From Symbiodinium kawagutii (Eukaryota > Sar > Dinophyceae > Suessiales > Symbiodiniaceae), in assembly GCA_009767595.1 (NCBI GenBank), contig VSDK01010248.1, positions 1 through 64,000 on the forward strand: a stretch of 64,000 nucleotides of DNA, written 5' to 3'. The position numbers were made by a program, and so were the translations under genes. The stretch's first letter is position 1. Each line of letters starts with the position of its first letter. Under the pieces are notes generated by a model. That model was not told the origin of the DNA. It saw nothing but the letters and a program-made list of their open reading frames with translations, and did no database searches. This document shows positions 22,272 to 33,021 of the stretch, piece after piece.

Positions 22272-22374
22272 ATGGGTTTTTTTCAAAATATGGTATCCCT
22301 AAATCATCCACTATTCACCACTTACAGTAATACTCCATGCATTTTGGGGGCTCCCAATTTTGAGAAACCACCAT
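22272..22374. mobile_element. TIR element, family A (copy 9)
   Basis: GGGTTTTTTTCAAAATATGG .. CTCCCAATTTTGAGAAACCACC; interior aaatcatcc and 'acagtaatac'. Confidence 0.75.
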
Positions 22375-22555
22375 ATTCAAAATTTAACGGCAACCACGTG
22401 TTTTGCTGATTTCGATATTGGTCTGAAGGTTGCTGACACCATGACAGAGAAGGATGCTATTAATGATTATGTGTTAATGTGTTTCTTCCGCGGTTGGTTG
22501 CTGATTCAGAGCCCTTGATGATCAATAAATAGCTATATAGCTTTGGGTTTTGTAG

Positions 22556-22700
22556 GCCACCGGGGGGTCCCCAAACGCGGACGCAATCCCAAAAAAATCC
22601 GCGGAGGATGCGGCTGGAAACGCCTTCGGGGAAATCGACGATGAGCGCTTTGAGGTGGCGGTGTGGTCAATGGGCTGTCGCCATCCCCGAAATGATGAGA
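22556..22700 (+). CDS. Exon island, Big_5 Ig-like domain piece
   Basis: After acceptor TTTTGTAG the frame is ATGGSPNADAIPKKSAEDAA followed by GNAFGEIDDERFEVAVW and GCRHPRNDEM. 'EDAAGNAFG' matches the 'D-x-A-G-N-x-[FL]' end of SbsA/Big_5 domains. G/C-ending codons throughout. On the right it runs straight into a family-C element (ATG|GCTATGGGTCAA), where a GC donor would keep the exon in frame; GT donors inside the island are alternatives. Confidence 0.55.
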
Positions 22701-22818
22701 TGGCTATGGGTCAAGCAGTTAACCAACCAACTAATGTTGGATTTCCACCAACAACAAGGGAAAACTAATGGGCAATGATGGGGGAACCAGGGGTACAGGG
22801 TTTTGACTCACAGCCAGA
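22701..22818. mobile_element. TIR element, family C, flush with an exon
   Basis: GGCTATGGGTCAAGCAGTTAACC .. GGGTTTTGACTCACAGCCA, about 118 bp, complete copy. The interior 'aagggaaaactaatgg' and 'gatgggggaaccaggggta' is diagnostic of family C. Confidence 0.8.
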
Positions 22819-23251
22819 TGTTTGTCCAGTTAAGAATTCTTGAAACACATGATGAGTGTAGCTAGGGAAACCACGATGGGGTATGGTAACGCACATATTC
22901 CGACCATTGGTGGACATGCTTTGGTGAATCAATTTGATCTATGAGTCCCATGGAAATCCGGCCAAGTCATTGGGTGAGGCCGGCCAGCAGCTGAGGGTAG
23001 CTGCTGGCTATCAAGGTGACGGCTCGAAGTTATGCTGGTTGATGATTGTAGCGGATCCGCTTTAGCAGTAGAGCAAGAGTGCAAGCATTTGTAACAAGTT
23101 TCGTGGGTATCTAGAATAGAAACATTAGTGATCGAAAGAGACAATGAGACGTTTCTTCGGATTGGGTGAAACCAACTTGTAAACGCATTAAAGATTTCAA
23201 AGGATCACGTAGTATATTCACTAGCCCCTGAGTTCACCACCTTTGACATTT

Positions 23252-23356
23252 GGTGGTTTCTCAGAATAAAAGTACCCCGAAATCATCCAGTTTATTATCC
23301 ACTTATAGTAACAAACGATCCATGTTGGGGGTCCCCTATGGCTTGAGAACCCCCCA
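23252..23356. mobile_element. TIR element, family A (copy 10)
   Basis: GGTGGTTTCTCAGAATAAAAG .. GTCCCCTATGGCTTGAGAACCCCCC. An exon island begins about 12 bp after its right end. Confidence 0.75.
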
Positions 23357-23367
23357 TTTTGTGCCAG

Positions 23368-23515
23368 ATATCCTCCCGAGTTCCCAACGCAAGTTTTTGA
23401 AGCCTGCGGCTTCACGTCGTTCGGAATCCAGGTCGAAGTTTTAGAAGACTTTCAGGTGCAGGGCCCAGGGTGGCTGGTGCTTGGGGGCCATGGCATTCGG
23501 TTCTGGCCCTTCTAA
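23368..23515 (+). CDS. Exon island, possibly terminal
   Basis: After acceptor TGTGCCAG the frame reads PPEFPTQVFEACGFTSFGIQ, then VEVLEDFQ, and can run on through LGGHGIRFWPF to TAA (23513-23515). A donor TTCAG|GTGCAG (23455) would end the coding part earlier. G/C bias is strong to 23455 and fair beyond. Family unknown. Confidence 0.5.
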
Positions 23516-23519
23516 GGGG

Positions 23520-25080
23520 GGGCCCTTTGGAGCCAACAGGAGGGTTGGAACCGAATGGGGCATATACCATTCATATATTTGTGATTCACAAACAAGGATA
23601 TTGTACGTAATTGATCTAGTTGGGTAATTACAGTAGTTGGATCCAGTGGCCACTGATGAATCAACAACCTTGGCAAAGCGCTCAAGGATAGAACGTGCTG
23701 CAATTGGATTATCACACCTGTTACAGGGTATGCCAGCCTGATGAGCCAATGAACACCAGAACTGAACACAGGTTTTGATTTTGTGAAGACTACGAACACG
23801 GCAAATGATCATTTTCAGGTGTTTGATTTGAGACTTGATAAACCCAGACTCAACGTGGGATGACTAGGTCTCATATACAATCAGTACAGATCAGTACAGG
23901 GATACCTCTGTATTAATGGAGCTGCAACAGCTTGGGGACCTGTTAAGACATGCCGTAGAAGGCTGGGAATGGCTGGGAAGTGGATTTATTGTGCTCACAC
24001 GATTCCAGTGGAAGAACAGGGGGATGGGAGCAACCCTGTTCTTCGGGGTACGTACTGCAGATATATTTTGAAAGGTGGGATTGATGTGGTGAGGGTTTTT
24101 ATAAACATATGTGGTAGAGACATGTGGATCTATACATACAAAGCATATTATGTTGACGTATATACATATATATATATATACATGCAGATGTCCAAGTACC
24201 ATCAACTAGTACTTGTGTTTGCAAAAGCATGTTTTGCAACCATACATGTCTATACATATACATTATAACATATGAACAGAATGTTTCCCTTGCATATCAT
24301 TATTATACATCACGACTGACATATGATCTTACATGCTTGTATATCGTGTTCAGATAGGCTTTCAACAAATGAATATGTACATAAAATCATATGATTTATT
24401 TGCATTTGTATCTATTCTTATTTTCATACGTATGTGGATACATATTGAGATGCGTTGCCTTCATGTGTTTGCCCTCGTCGCTCAGAGCCGCGTCACGTGG
24501 CTAACTCAAAGAGGCGGGTGTCCCTGATTTGTTGAGACCCATTGACTGGGTCTATGAAATTTAGCCGGACTTTGTAGGTTAGATCTAGAATCTACTTAGT
24601 TATAGTTCATGACATTTACTTGTACATAGCTTATATATCATAGATTTTTATGACTTACATTTCTTTGAATATCCCAGTATCATCTATGAATGCGTAAATT
24701 TGTTTACATACGTATAGTCAAGCACATGAAGAGATAGAATCATATTGATATATCATGATATATATAGGCATGTTTGTGGAGATAAAGAGATATTTGCATA
24801 TATATGTATTTATGAAGAGGTATTTTGACACGCGCACACATATACATATATATATATAATGATAGATCTGTTGATATTTGTATAGTCCGTTTTATGCATA
24901 TGCATTTCCATAGGAATAGGTATACACTATACCTATACACACACATCTCTATATATATATATATATATGTATATCTACATATAGAGATTTAGATATCTAG
25001 ACACATATTTATATATACATACATGTAGATATGTATATATATATATATGTATTTCGAAACATACAATTGATACCCAAAGC
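23520..25080. other. Intron/intergenic stretch with TA microsatellites
   Basis: Minus-strand ORFs at 23441-23812 lack bias. TATATACATATATATA runs occur at about 24155-24195, 24840-24860 and 24950-25050. A small G+C-rich island at 24475-24525 (SRVTWLTQRGGCP or an alternative frame) could be a tiny exon. Confidence 0.4.
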
Positions 25081-25082
25081 CC

Positions 25083-25153
25083 ATGGCGTTCTTGACGCTG
25101 ATGCTGCGAGGCACCCTATGCTGTGTCCATGCATCCGCCCAACGGACGCATAG
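25083..25153 (+). CDS. Candidate first exon with signal peptide
   Basis: ATG at 25083 opens MAFLTLMLRGTLCCVHASAQ: a hydrophobic run ending in a plausible signal-peptidase site (A-S-A). The donor is CATAG|GTGCAG. Codons are G/C-ending. A competing frame (MHPPNGRIGAALACHAYSLA) is open over the same bases. If right, a secreted-protein gene begins here, upstream of the Big_5 and CUB-like exons. Confidence 0.35.
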
Positions 25154-25273
25154 GTGCAGCGCTGGCCTGCCATGCGTATAGCTTAGCAAGGATGGTTATA
25201 GAGGAACCCAAGCGGCAACAAGACTGGGAGACCCCAAAACTGAACGGTTTTTTAGTATCAATGGTTAATAAAC

Positions 25274-25388
25274 TGGGACCCCCATCGGTCATAAGTTGGG
25301 TTGAAAACCCTATAACTGGTAGTAATTGCCCAAGCTAAGCTAGTTATGAATGAAGAAAAGATAGCTGGTTAGGGGCCCACCTTGTAGA
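25274..25388. mobile_element. TIR element, family E (copy 1)
   Basis: GGGACCCCCATCGGTCATAAGTTGG .. TAGGGGCCCACCTTGTAG; shares 'aagttgggtt' and 'ccctataactggtagt' with the copy at 30211. Confidence 0.6.
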
Positions 25389-25437
25389 GGATAATAAGCA
25401 ACAAGACTGAGGGATGTACCTCGTATATATAACTATA

Positions 25438-25541
25438 TGGGGATTTCTTGAAATAGGGGACACCAAAGCTATGGATGGTTTATGGCTATAAAATGTTGAT
25501 AAACTGGCTGATATGGGGTAACCCATTTTGAGAAACCACGG
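25438..25541. mobile_element. TIR element, family A (copy 11)
   Basis: GGGATTTCTTGAAATAGGGG .. GGGTAACCCATTTTGAGAAACCAC; inverted-orientation interior (ggtttatggctataaaatg). Confidence 0.7.
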
Positions 25542-25952
25542 TATGGCTTAATTGAGTTTCATTTGTCAGGCTGGTTATTGTAGGGAATAGGATGGTTCTG
25601 ATGGCGATTATGTGGGCTAATGTCAACGAAAGAAAAACATATGGTTGTGGTCCCAAAAATAAGTAGAAGAACCGTTGGTGCATGTGAACAGCTGGGGTAC
25701 AGCGTATTGACCCAGTGCCATATGTATCCCTGGCTCATGATGATTAATCAATTGTGGTTGATGCTTCATGGCGAATGCTGGTCTAGTAGTGGTTGATGAT
25801 GGGTAATGACGGACTAGATGCTTCTCCCATAATAAGATTTGGTAAGTACAGGCAAGCACACGTTTCTTCTAGATTCATCATTTAAAACATGTATGAACAT
25901 GTCATGGGTCATCAGGATCCAGAATACATTATTACTTTAATTCTCCTCTCCA

Positions 25953-26087
25953 ATGGCGTGTTTATCCCTCCCCGATGGCGTGTTTATCCCTGCCTTCATG
26001 GCTTGTGAACGCCTAGACATCCTTGCTGCACATGTTGCACATTTCACTTATTTGACATCATCAATCCCATTGTGGGAAAAGCTGTGA
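25953..26087 (+). CDS. Weak ORF with internal duplication
   Basis: 44 codons from ATG to TGA, containing LPDGVFIPAFMACERLDILA. Its start carries a tandem duplication of the 18-bp word gatggcgtgtttatccct. Codon bias is moderate. Could be a small exon; low confidence. Confidence 0.2.
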   Translation: MACLSLPDGVFIPAFMACERLDILAAHVAHFTYLTSSIPLWEKL

Positions 26088-26208
26088 TTGGACGGGTCAA
26101 GGCGTATGATTGTTGAATTAGTCAGGTGAGTCATCCATGCAACAGTGGATCAATTAGTCGTCAAAAGAAATGATTGCAATTGATACAAGCAAAGATATCT
26201 TTATCACA

Positions 26209-26316
26209 TGGGTGTTTTTCAAAATTGGGGACCCCCAAAGTTATTGGTTTAGTACTGGAAATGGTTCAATATGGGATGATTTGGGGGCACCCGAGTTTGA
26301 GAAAGAAACACCCATG
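26209..26316. mobile_element. TIR element, family A (copy 12)
   Basis: GGGTGTTTTTCAAAATTGGGG .. CACCCGAGTTTGAGAAAGAAACACCC; inverted-orientation interior. Confidence 0.75.
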
Positions 26317-26853
26317 TAGTATTGCTGCAGGGTAGTGATAATGTGAATCTCAGTGCACATCGGTTGTCATCACCGAATGTTTGCTCTTGATTGCAGTACC
26401 ATTAGTATCCTTGAATGGCTTCCTCACCAGTAGTCATTGTCAATGTCAAGACAAACCGTGAATAGCTACTGAATCCTTAAGGCGCTGATCACATTTTTGT
26501 TGCTCATCAACCTTTTGTATTATTCACAAGATAGGTAGATGAGAGTCGATCACCCATTCATCATAGGGCAATGATAATCATATCTCAAATGTGAACTATG
26601 ACATAATCATCAAATGTCATAATCATATCTCAGACATTTGCTTTATATTTTGGTGGTTATCCCTTATAATTGATCCATTATGAAGTCATATCTCAAACAT
26701 GCTTATCTGGCTGGTGGTTATTTACTACTACTCACCGCTACCAATCAACCATTTATGAACCACTACAAATCATTATGGGCCATTGTGGTTATCAACCACC
26801 AACCAGTTATGGTTTCCAGTCCTATCAGATCACGTACCAAGTCCCGTGCCTAG

Positions 26854-26942
26854 CCGTCTTCGCCATGCCAGACGTTGTACCTTGGACCCGGTTGACGCTG
26901 ACCATGAGCGAAGAAGTGCTGCTTGGACGAGGACATCTGAAG
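26854..26942 (+). CDS. Exon island, Big_5 Ig-like strand
   Basis: After acceptor TGCCTAG the frame reads VFAMPDVVPWTRLTLTMSEE followed by VLLGRGHLK, with strongly G/C-ending codons. 'R-L-T-L-T-M-S-E-E-V-L-L-G-R-G-H' matches the 'L-x-L-[TS]-F-S-E-x-V-x-x-G-x-G' signature of SbsA/Big_5 Ig-like domains. Donor GAAG|GTGCCA. A second open frame is less biased. Confidence 0.55.
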
Positions 26943-27537
26943 GTGCCAAGGGGGAGCTGGCCAAGTCGTTGGTCGTTGGTACCCAGTGATCAACAAAATG
27001 GTTCATACAAATTATTGACAGTGGCTACTGAATGGTCGATAATGGTTGATAGAGATGGTGGTTGATGGTGGTGGATGGTGGTTGATGTGATTCGTAATGG
27101 TTTGTTGCGATTAAGAGTGGTTGATCGCATGGTAATATTGGCTTACAGTAGATAACACACAACAACAATGCAAATAATCCTTGTTGACTAAGGAAAGCCA
27201 TCCAGAGCAAGTGCAGAAACATAGGTTGTTTTGTTAGTAGCTAAAAGTGTTGAGTCACCAATATATTGTGTGGAGATTGGCATGCTCACAAGCACAACTT
27301 GAGTTGATCATGAATTTCCTGACGCTCCAGATTCAACACTTGTCTCCAAACGGAATCAGAGCTGGGCAAATAAGCATGATGCATGACCCAGAGAAAACGC
27401 GAGACAACGACATTTACACGGTGGTCTCATGTCGATGTAGTGTCCAACAACTGCTGTTTTTCCGCAGTGAGGGTCCGTCCATAGCCATGGCGTGTTGCAC
27501 TATAAATCATGGTCATCAACTTGGTTGGTGCTGGTAG

Positions 27538-27693
27538 GCACCACCATGGCGGGCTGGACAAACCCAACTGCAGCTGGCAGGTTTCTCCTGTGATCCCCTA
27601 TGGCGTTACCGTGGAGTTGCCAGTGGACCGGGCGGTCGTGGTGATGAACAAGGCCCGGAGAGGAGACTTTGGAGATGTCCGAGATTATGATGG
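27538..27693 (+). CDS. Exon island, CUB-like domain piece
   Basis: After acceptor CTGGTAG the frame reads GGLDKPNCSWQVSPVIPYGV, then TVELPVDRAVVVMNKARRGD. The 'N-C-x-W-x-[IV]-x-P-x-x-x-x-x-V-x-[VL]' pattern is that of a CUB-domain strand pair; a Big_5-like origin is an alternative. An N-x-S sequon (NCS) is present. Donor ATGG|GTCTCA. 156 nt, one of the longest islands, strongly G/C-biased. Confidence 0.5.
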
Positions 27694-28221
27694 GTCTCAA
27701 GGAAAAAGATGTGAGGAACAGGCAGAAGTTATTCAAAGCTGTTGCTGTTGTAAGTATAATGTTTGTTGTTGGTTATTTCGTGGTCACTGATGGTCGAAAC
27801 ACACACATTTTGCCATAAACGATGATGGTTGGTGGTGAATGGGGTGTTCCACGAACATGTCTTTTTAGTGTTTCCCAAAATGGGATAGACTATCCAAGTG
27901 ATTTATGTTTAATCAAATCTATCTTTCTTAGATAGTTTACACCTTTCAGGGATTGGTTTCCTATAGTTCAAGATCGGTTTGTTGCTTGGGTGTAGCCATT
28001 GATAACGAAGAACATCAGATACTGTCAACGTATGGGTCTGGAAACAAAAACCTCCATAAGATTCCAAGTGGTCGAAATTGGCCCATGAGTTTGTCGACAG
28101 CGACCAGACAGCTGAGACAAAAAGGATGTCAATTCATCACCGTTAGGTAAACAGTCATCAACCTAAAACCAGCATTAAGCAACCTTGACCAACATATGAT
28201 CAACATTGACCAACTTTGACC

Positions 28222-28346
28222 ATATGGCCACGGGTCAAAACCCTGTACCCCTGGTTCCCCCATAATTAACCGTTGTTTTCCCTATAGAATGGTTGGTTAT
28301 TTTCCCCCATTTTTGGTTGATTAACTGCTTGACCCATAGCCATATG
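28222..28346. mobile_element. TIR element, family C (complete, inverted)
   Basis: ATGGCCACGGGTCAAAACCC .. TTGATTAACTGCTTGACCCATAGCCAT, about 125 bp, reverse orientation relative to the copy at 22701. Confidence 0.8.
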
Positions 28347-28431
28347 AACAAGATAAGACCAACATCAGACCAACATTGGTTGATCAGGGGTCGTGCCAGA
28401 TGGTGGAAATTCTGATGCCCAGTGATTGCAG

Positions 28432-28508
28432 GGGACACCATCACGATTGTGTCATGTGGCTGCGTCAGAACCCAATCAGATGAACACCGGCGGAACGGCT
28501 ACTGGCGG
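28432..28508 (+). CDS. Exon island, unknown extracellular-type segment
   Basis: 77 nt between acceptor GATTGCAG and donor GGCGG|GTGATA. The frame reads GDTITIVSCGCVRTQSDEHR and then RNGYWR. 'GDTITIV' resembles the 'GD-x-[LI]-x-[IV]' motif of the island at 52511. Good G/C bias; family unknown. Confidence 0.5.
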
Positions 28509-28734
28509 GTGATATTTTTGTTTGAACTTGCTGCGGCTTGCATCGCTTAAATACTCTTTGAAATTTTAACTATGGTGACTTCCATGTTGAACTCTCATTA
28601 AGGTCACATGTTTTGATATATGCAGACCTAGCGTTTGTACAGGTATCGGGCTTATCCGTAGAGGAGGAAGCACACGTTGATATATGTTTATTGATTCGCT
28701 GTTTGTTTAAATAATATTCTGTGTATATTTTGAT

Positions 28735-28790
28735 ATATATATATATATGATATATCGCTTATATGACTTATATATATACATGTATATATT
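28735..28790. repeat. TA microsatellite
   Basis: GATATATATATATATATGATATATCGC, continuing as TATATATATACATGTATATAT. Confidence 0.8.
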
Positions 28791-28850
28791 TAGATAAGAT
28801 TCACTGGTTTGAAGAAAATACCGACTTATAAGCGGCTTATATACCCCTAG

Positions 28851-29005
28851 GCTTCAGGTTGCCATTCAACCCAGCCGGGTGTATGGTGAAGGTGATCTTT
28901 CAGTTGCCTCCGGGCAGACGCTTCACACCTGACATGGAGACCGCAAGAAGGGATGGTTTGGGCTTTGGTGATGGAGAGATGCCACCAGGTTCCCAAGGAA
29001 AAACG
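28851..29005 (+). CDS. Exon island, unknown protein
   Basis: After acceptor ACCCCTAG the frame reads GFRLPFNPAGCMVKVIFQLP and then PGRRFTPDMETARRDGLGF. 'VKVIFQLPPGRRF' has the feel of an Ig-like/Big_5 strand, but this is not decisive. It can end at the donor ACCAG|GTTCCC (28988) or run to a family-C element at 29006 (ACG|GCAATGGG). Confidence 0.5.
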
Positions 29006-29117
29006 GCAATGGGTCAATGTTGACCAACCAATAATGAGGGATAATACCCAACAGTAATAGGGAAAACAATGGATAATGATGGGGAATCAGGGGTACGGGG
29101 TTTTGACCCACGGCCAA
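29005..29117. mobile_element. TIR element, family C, next to an exon
   Basis: GGCAATGGGTCAATGTTGACC .. GGGGTTTTGACCCACGGCCA, same orientation as the copy at 22701. Confidence 0.75.
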
Positions 29118-29119
29118 AT

Positions 29120-30070
29120 GATGCTTCATGACAGTTGATGATGGTTAATGAAGGTGCATGATGCTTCATGATGGTTAATGTTGGTTCACAATTGGGAAAA
29201 ATTATGCCTGGCCTTGGTAAGCAAGGCGATAATGGCCCCGACAATACAGGGTTAATGGAGTTGATGTGTATATATAATAGGTATATACAGTGGAAAACAT
29301 GTTTGGCGCGGTTTGCAAGGGTGCGTAATTATTTGCTGATGATGGATCATAGTGGCTGATCAAGATGCGAGAATTGATGGTCAATAGTGATGGTTGAGAG
29401 CAATTGTCAATGAATTCAATTCATGATGCTGTAGCCGAAGATGTCAGAAACAACACTGGTGAATGTCAATGAAGCACAAACCACCTATCCGTCACATATA
29501 TTTTTCACATTTGTATGTGAGTTTGTCTATGTATATATTTGTTTATTCATATGCACAGACAAAAAGGGAAAGATCACACCAACAAAATGAATCAAAATGA
29601 ATGGAGGGGGCAGACGAAGACAAATCCTCATGTTACCTGTATGAACGCATGTGCATAATTGTGCATATACCTATTTTCCCTGCGCTTCTAAGTGGCCTTA
29701 TATGTACATGATGTGGATGATCATAGATGTGTGCATGGTGCGGTTGATTGTTTGCATGTTTTCTTGACGATGAACATGGTGATGATTGTTGGTGTCGCTG
29801 TTGCAGTGCTAGTTGTTGTTGATCATGTTGCCATCGGTGCCAAAATCACATAGTTGCTTTTGAGGCTCTAGTGCTGGTGTTGCTGCTGCTCCTGTTGGTG
29901 ATTCCGAACCTCCAAGAGCAAATGATAGGGACCTGGCTGGTAGGATTTTAGAGGGAAACCATGGTATTTTATGGGAAAACCATGTTTTTTAATAGGGAAA
30001 TACTGGGATTTGTCGGTTTAACATGGATTAAGTACAGGGATGATCCAACCGACTTGCGCAGCCGCCATCG
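29120..30070. other. No clear gene
   Basis: ATGATGCTTCATGATGG and GTTGCTGTTGTTGATG words; low complexity. No coding signal. Confidence 0.45.
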
Positions 30071-30080
30071 TTGTGACCAG

Positions 30081-30165
30081 CTGCGCTGTGTGAGGAGTAC
30101 GTGGTGACGATGCCCATGGGCCTTTTGCGTGACCGCTTCGGCAACGAGGCGGATGATTCGTGGGG
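30081..30165 (+). CDS. Exon island, Big_5 Ig-like domain piece
   Basis: 85 nt after acceptor TGTGACCAG, ending TGGGG|GTGGTG. The frame is ALCEEYVVTMPMGLLRDRFG followed by NEADD. 'Y-V-V-T-M-P-M-G-L-L-R-D-R-F-G-N' is a very good match to the SbsA/Big_5 'Y-x-V-T-[IVL]-P-A-G-x-[LF]-x-D-x-x-G-N' half-domain. Nearly every codon ends in G or C. Confidence 0.65.
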
Positions 30166-30210
30166 GTGGTGAAGGCACTGGGCTTTGGGTAATGTTTACC
30201 CAGGATTCAT

Positions 30211-30325
30211 ACAAGGTGGACCCCCAACTACTTATAAGTTGGGTTATAACCCCTATAACTGGTAGTTAACCCTAGTTTGACTAGTCATAAACCAACTTAT
30301 AAGTGGTTGGGGGCCCACCTTGTAG
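30211..30325. mobile_element. TIR element, family E (copy 2, near-consensus)
   Basis: ACAAGGTGGACCCCCAACTACTTATAAGTTGG .. CCAACTTATAAGTGGTTGGGGGCCCACCTTGT: long inverted ends of about 30 bp. The ends contain AAG|GTGG and TTGTAG|, i.e. possible splice signals. Confidence 0.8.
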
Positions 30326-30551
30326 AATAACCAATGATGGTAAGCAATTCCGGGCAATGATGGCTGATGATGATGAATGATGGTTGATTGTGGTCAATTA
30401 ATCATGCTTAATGATGGCTGATGATTCTGGCTAATGGTTGATCATGGGTGTTTCATAGCAGGTGGAGGACTTTATTTACCGGGCAATGATGGTTGATGAT
30501 GGCTAGCCTAATGATTTCACAGGAAAACATGGTATGATTAGAGGTTTATGT

Positions 30552-30656
30552 ATGGGTGTTTCTCAAAAAAAGGCAACGCGCAGAAATGGCTTGTTACTAT
30601 AAATGATTCACAATCTGGATGATAACTGAGGGTTCCCCAATTTTGAGAAACACCCT
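30552..30656. mobile_element. TIR element, family A (copy 13)
   Basis: GGGTGTTTCTCAAAAAAAGGC .. CCCCAATTTTGAGAAACACCC; inverted-orientation interior (cttgttactataaatg). Confidence 0.8.
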
Positions 30657-30659
30657 TGG

Positions 30660-32250
30660 TAACAAATGAACGCCGCTTAATGATGGTTGGTGATGACAAA
30701 AGATGGTTGATGGTGATATATGGTGATCAATTAGTTATGCTCAGGCATGGCTTATGATGCTTAATGATATGGCGTTGATAACACGGTAATCAACAGTATC
30801 ATGTATATTATATGATTAATTATTCGTGACTTTGCTTGAGCAAAACCAAACTCTTTGACCGTACGACCAAGTGCTGTAAGAGTTCACTACAAGCACTGTC
30901 AGGAGCTGGCGGTTCATTTTTTGTGCTGTCGCAATGGTAGTTGCTCGACCGCTACCGTTACGGCTGTGCAGTTGGGGGTAGAACTGGGATGTAACGATGG
31001 TAAAGAACCTTAAAAGTTGGGTTATAACGGTTATAGTTCCTAAAACCATGCTTCGGTTGGTAGCCAGTTACTGAGTAGGTTGATGAATTGGAATCCCCAA
31101 AAGCAGGACAAGTTAACCATTATTTCAAATTTCCAACAATCAAAGGGTGGTGTACCCTGTTGAAACTTGTTTTTTTTGTCATTTGACTATATACAAATAG
31201 TTGTTTCAACATTTTTTTGCGGCTTAACCATGTTTCAACCAGGTGTTCGACAATTTTATGATAACTTATTAAGTATATATATATATATACATATAGTTGT
31301 TTCAACATGTTGGAACTTTTCAACAATAAGGCATAATTCTCCCAGTCATATGATTAGATCGTTTGCAGCAGATGCCTTCGATATAGGGGATCACTATGAG
31401 TAGGAATAGCTGTTACTTCTCTGAGGGTGGTTTTAGGATTATGTTTTCAAGATCTTCAAACTTGTGGACTTAGCCAGGTGGTTTCAAGATCATGTCTAAA
31501 CATGATCTGTTTTTTCAGATATATATCTGGAAAACAGTGGACAAGGCTCATCCACAGTGGACTTAGCCAGGTGTTTTTTTCGAAACATATCTGTAGATGA
31601 TGACTTCAACGTATCTTTGTGACGGGGCAATGATGCCACTGATTGCACGGCCAGGTGGATGAGCAGATCTGTGGGCGCTTCAAGACTCTTTCAGGGTGCC
31701 GCGCTCGGTGGTAAACCGATGATTCCAGGGAGGGCGGGTGAGGCCCCAAGGTGATCCAGGAGGAACCTCCTTGGAACTGCACCCTAGGGACTGTTGAGGT
31801 TGGAGATGCGATAAAAAAGCTAGAGCGACTACAAAGAAAACACGGCAGCAGGAACTTGAACGACAACAGCAGCAAGAACAAAAGCAACCAGAACAACAGG
31901 AATGACGACAACAAGAAGAGCAGCGACAGCAAGAGCAATGATAAAAATGTTCCGGTTTACGAGTGGCTGGTGCCACCTTGACCCCTTCCATGGATCTATT
32001 CTTGGCTGAGGTGGCCAGTGTGGAGAAGTTGTGAGCTCAACATCATTAGCATCCATTACAACCAGATGTATTTGTTCAGCTGAGCTCTTCCTACAGAATC
32101 GTGACATTACATATTCCCTAAATGTCGGGGCTCAGTGGTGCACCTGTTTTGTCGTGTAGCACCAACTGTGCGCATGGACATGTATGAAGATGTATGGAGT
32201 ATGGGAGCTTTCTAGTCTTGGTTTCAAGCCCAAAGAAAAAGGTATCAGTA
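30660..32250. other. Mixed low-complexity stretch
   Basis: TGATGG words, a degenerate E-family piece (31010-31075), a direct repeat of TAGTTGTTTCAACAT at about 31197 and 31297, and a CAA/AAC/CAG-rich region (31830-31945) that yields Q/N-rich frames. A duplicated 'agtggacttagccaggtg' occurs at about 31465 and 31557. No confident exon. Confidence 0.4.
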
Positions 32251-32251
32251 T

Positions 32252-32359
32252 ATGGGTGTTTCTCAAAATAGGGGTACCTCCAAATCATCCATTACTAATC
32301 ATTTATAGTAATAAACCAACCATTTTTGGGGGTCCCCTACGACTTGAGAAACACCCATA
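32252..32359. mobile_element. TIR element, family A (copy 14, near-consensus)
   Basis: ATGGGTGTTTCTCAAAATAGGGG .. GGTCCCCTACGACTTGAGAAACACCCAT. Confidence 0.85.
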
Positions 32360-32500
32360 TTATGGGTGCCCGGTGTTGCGACCTCCTGCCACTTCTTGGC
32401 GCATTCGGTCCTGTGGCTCTCCTCGGGGTTCAATACCTTCGGCATCTTCCTCCTGGGCTTCGTGTTGTGGCGTAGTCCCACTATGGTGGCGATCGCGTTG
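32349..32500 (+). CDS. Exon island, possible membrane segment; strand uncertain
   Basis: The + frame reads HFLAHSVLWLSSGFNTFGIF followed by LLGFVLWRSPTMVAIAL: a strong hydrophobic stretch with about 80% G/C-ending codons. Donor GCGTTG|GTGACA; the likely acceptor is TTGAG in the right end of the adjoining A element. The minus strand is also open and equally biased (RHNTKPRRKMPKVLNPEESH), so a minus-strand exon cannot be excluded. Confidence 0.4.
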
Positions 32501-32742
32501 GTGACAGCTCGAATGCTGAGTGATCCATTGCTCAAGGCATAACGTTGAACGTTGATGGCGGGCAACTCCGAGCATTGAATTTGAGAATGGTTTGCGTGGA
32601 ACCCTGCGTGGGACAGTCACAGCGCCAGTGAACTTTTTGACTGTAGATGAACTCACAGCTTCTGGATCTTCTGGGTTTCGGACTCATGGGATGACACCTT
32701 CGTGGCTCGTTGCACTTTGTTGTGCCTTGGGGTCCTTGCAGG

Positions 32743-33021
32743 TTACTGAGCGAGCTCCAGGAGAAGCTGACTGGTGCTGATGCAACTTGTGCCCTCAATG
32801 ACCTCACTGGGTACGACAACCCGATGCTGTGGTCCGATGTCTCGCTTCGTGGGTGCTATCATGTGCAGAATCATGACATTACATATTCCCAAAACGTGGG
32901 GCCCCAGTGGTTCATCTTTGCCAAGAGATTCTGCTAGTTGGTTGAGAACGAAAGCTCCTTGAAGACCAACTGGCATGCCCATTCGACCTGGTTCAGGATT
33001 CTGATCATAGGCTGCAGGCAC
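32743..33021 (-). pseudogene. Minus-strand ORF, related to a second copy at 32.0 kb
   Basis: 92 codons including GLQGAFVLNQLAESLGKDEP and GICNVMILHMIAPTKRDIGP. Part of it (DNA 32866-32905) resembles 32095-32135 (cagaatcrtgacattacatattccc and what follows), where the minus strand again reads 'CNVTIL'. Two diverged copies suggest a repeated coding element. Family not recognised. Confidence 0.35.

Noticed and set aside
31750..31985. Q/N/K-rich ORF (NSSKNKSNQNN; alternative QQELERQQQQEQ)
   Set aside because: Low-complexity CAA/AAC repeat open in several frames; no supporting exon edges.
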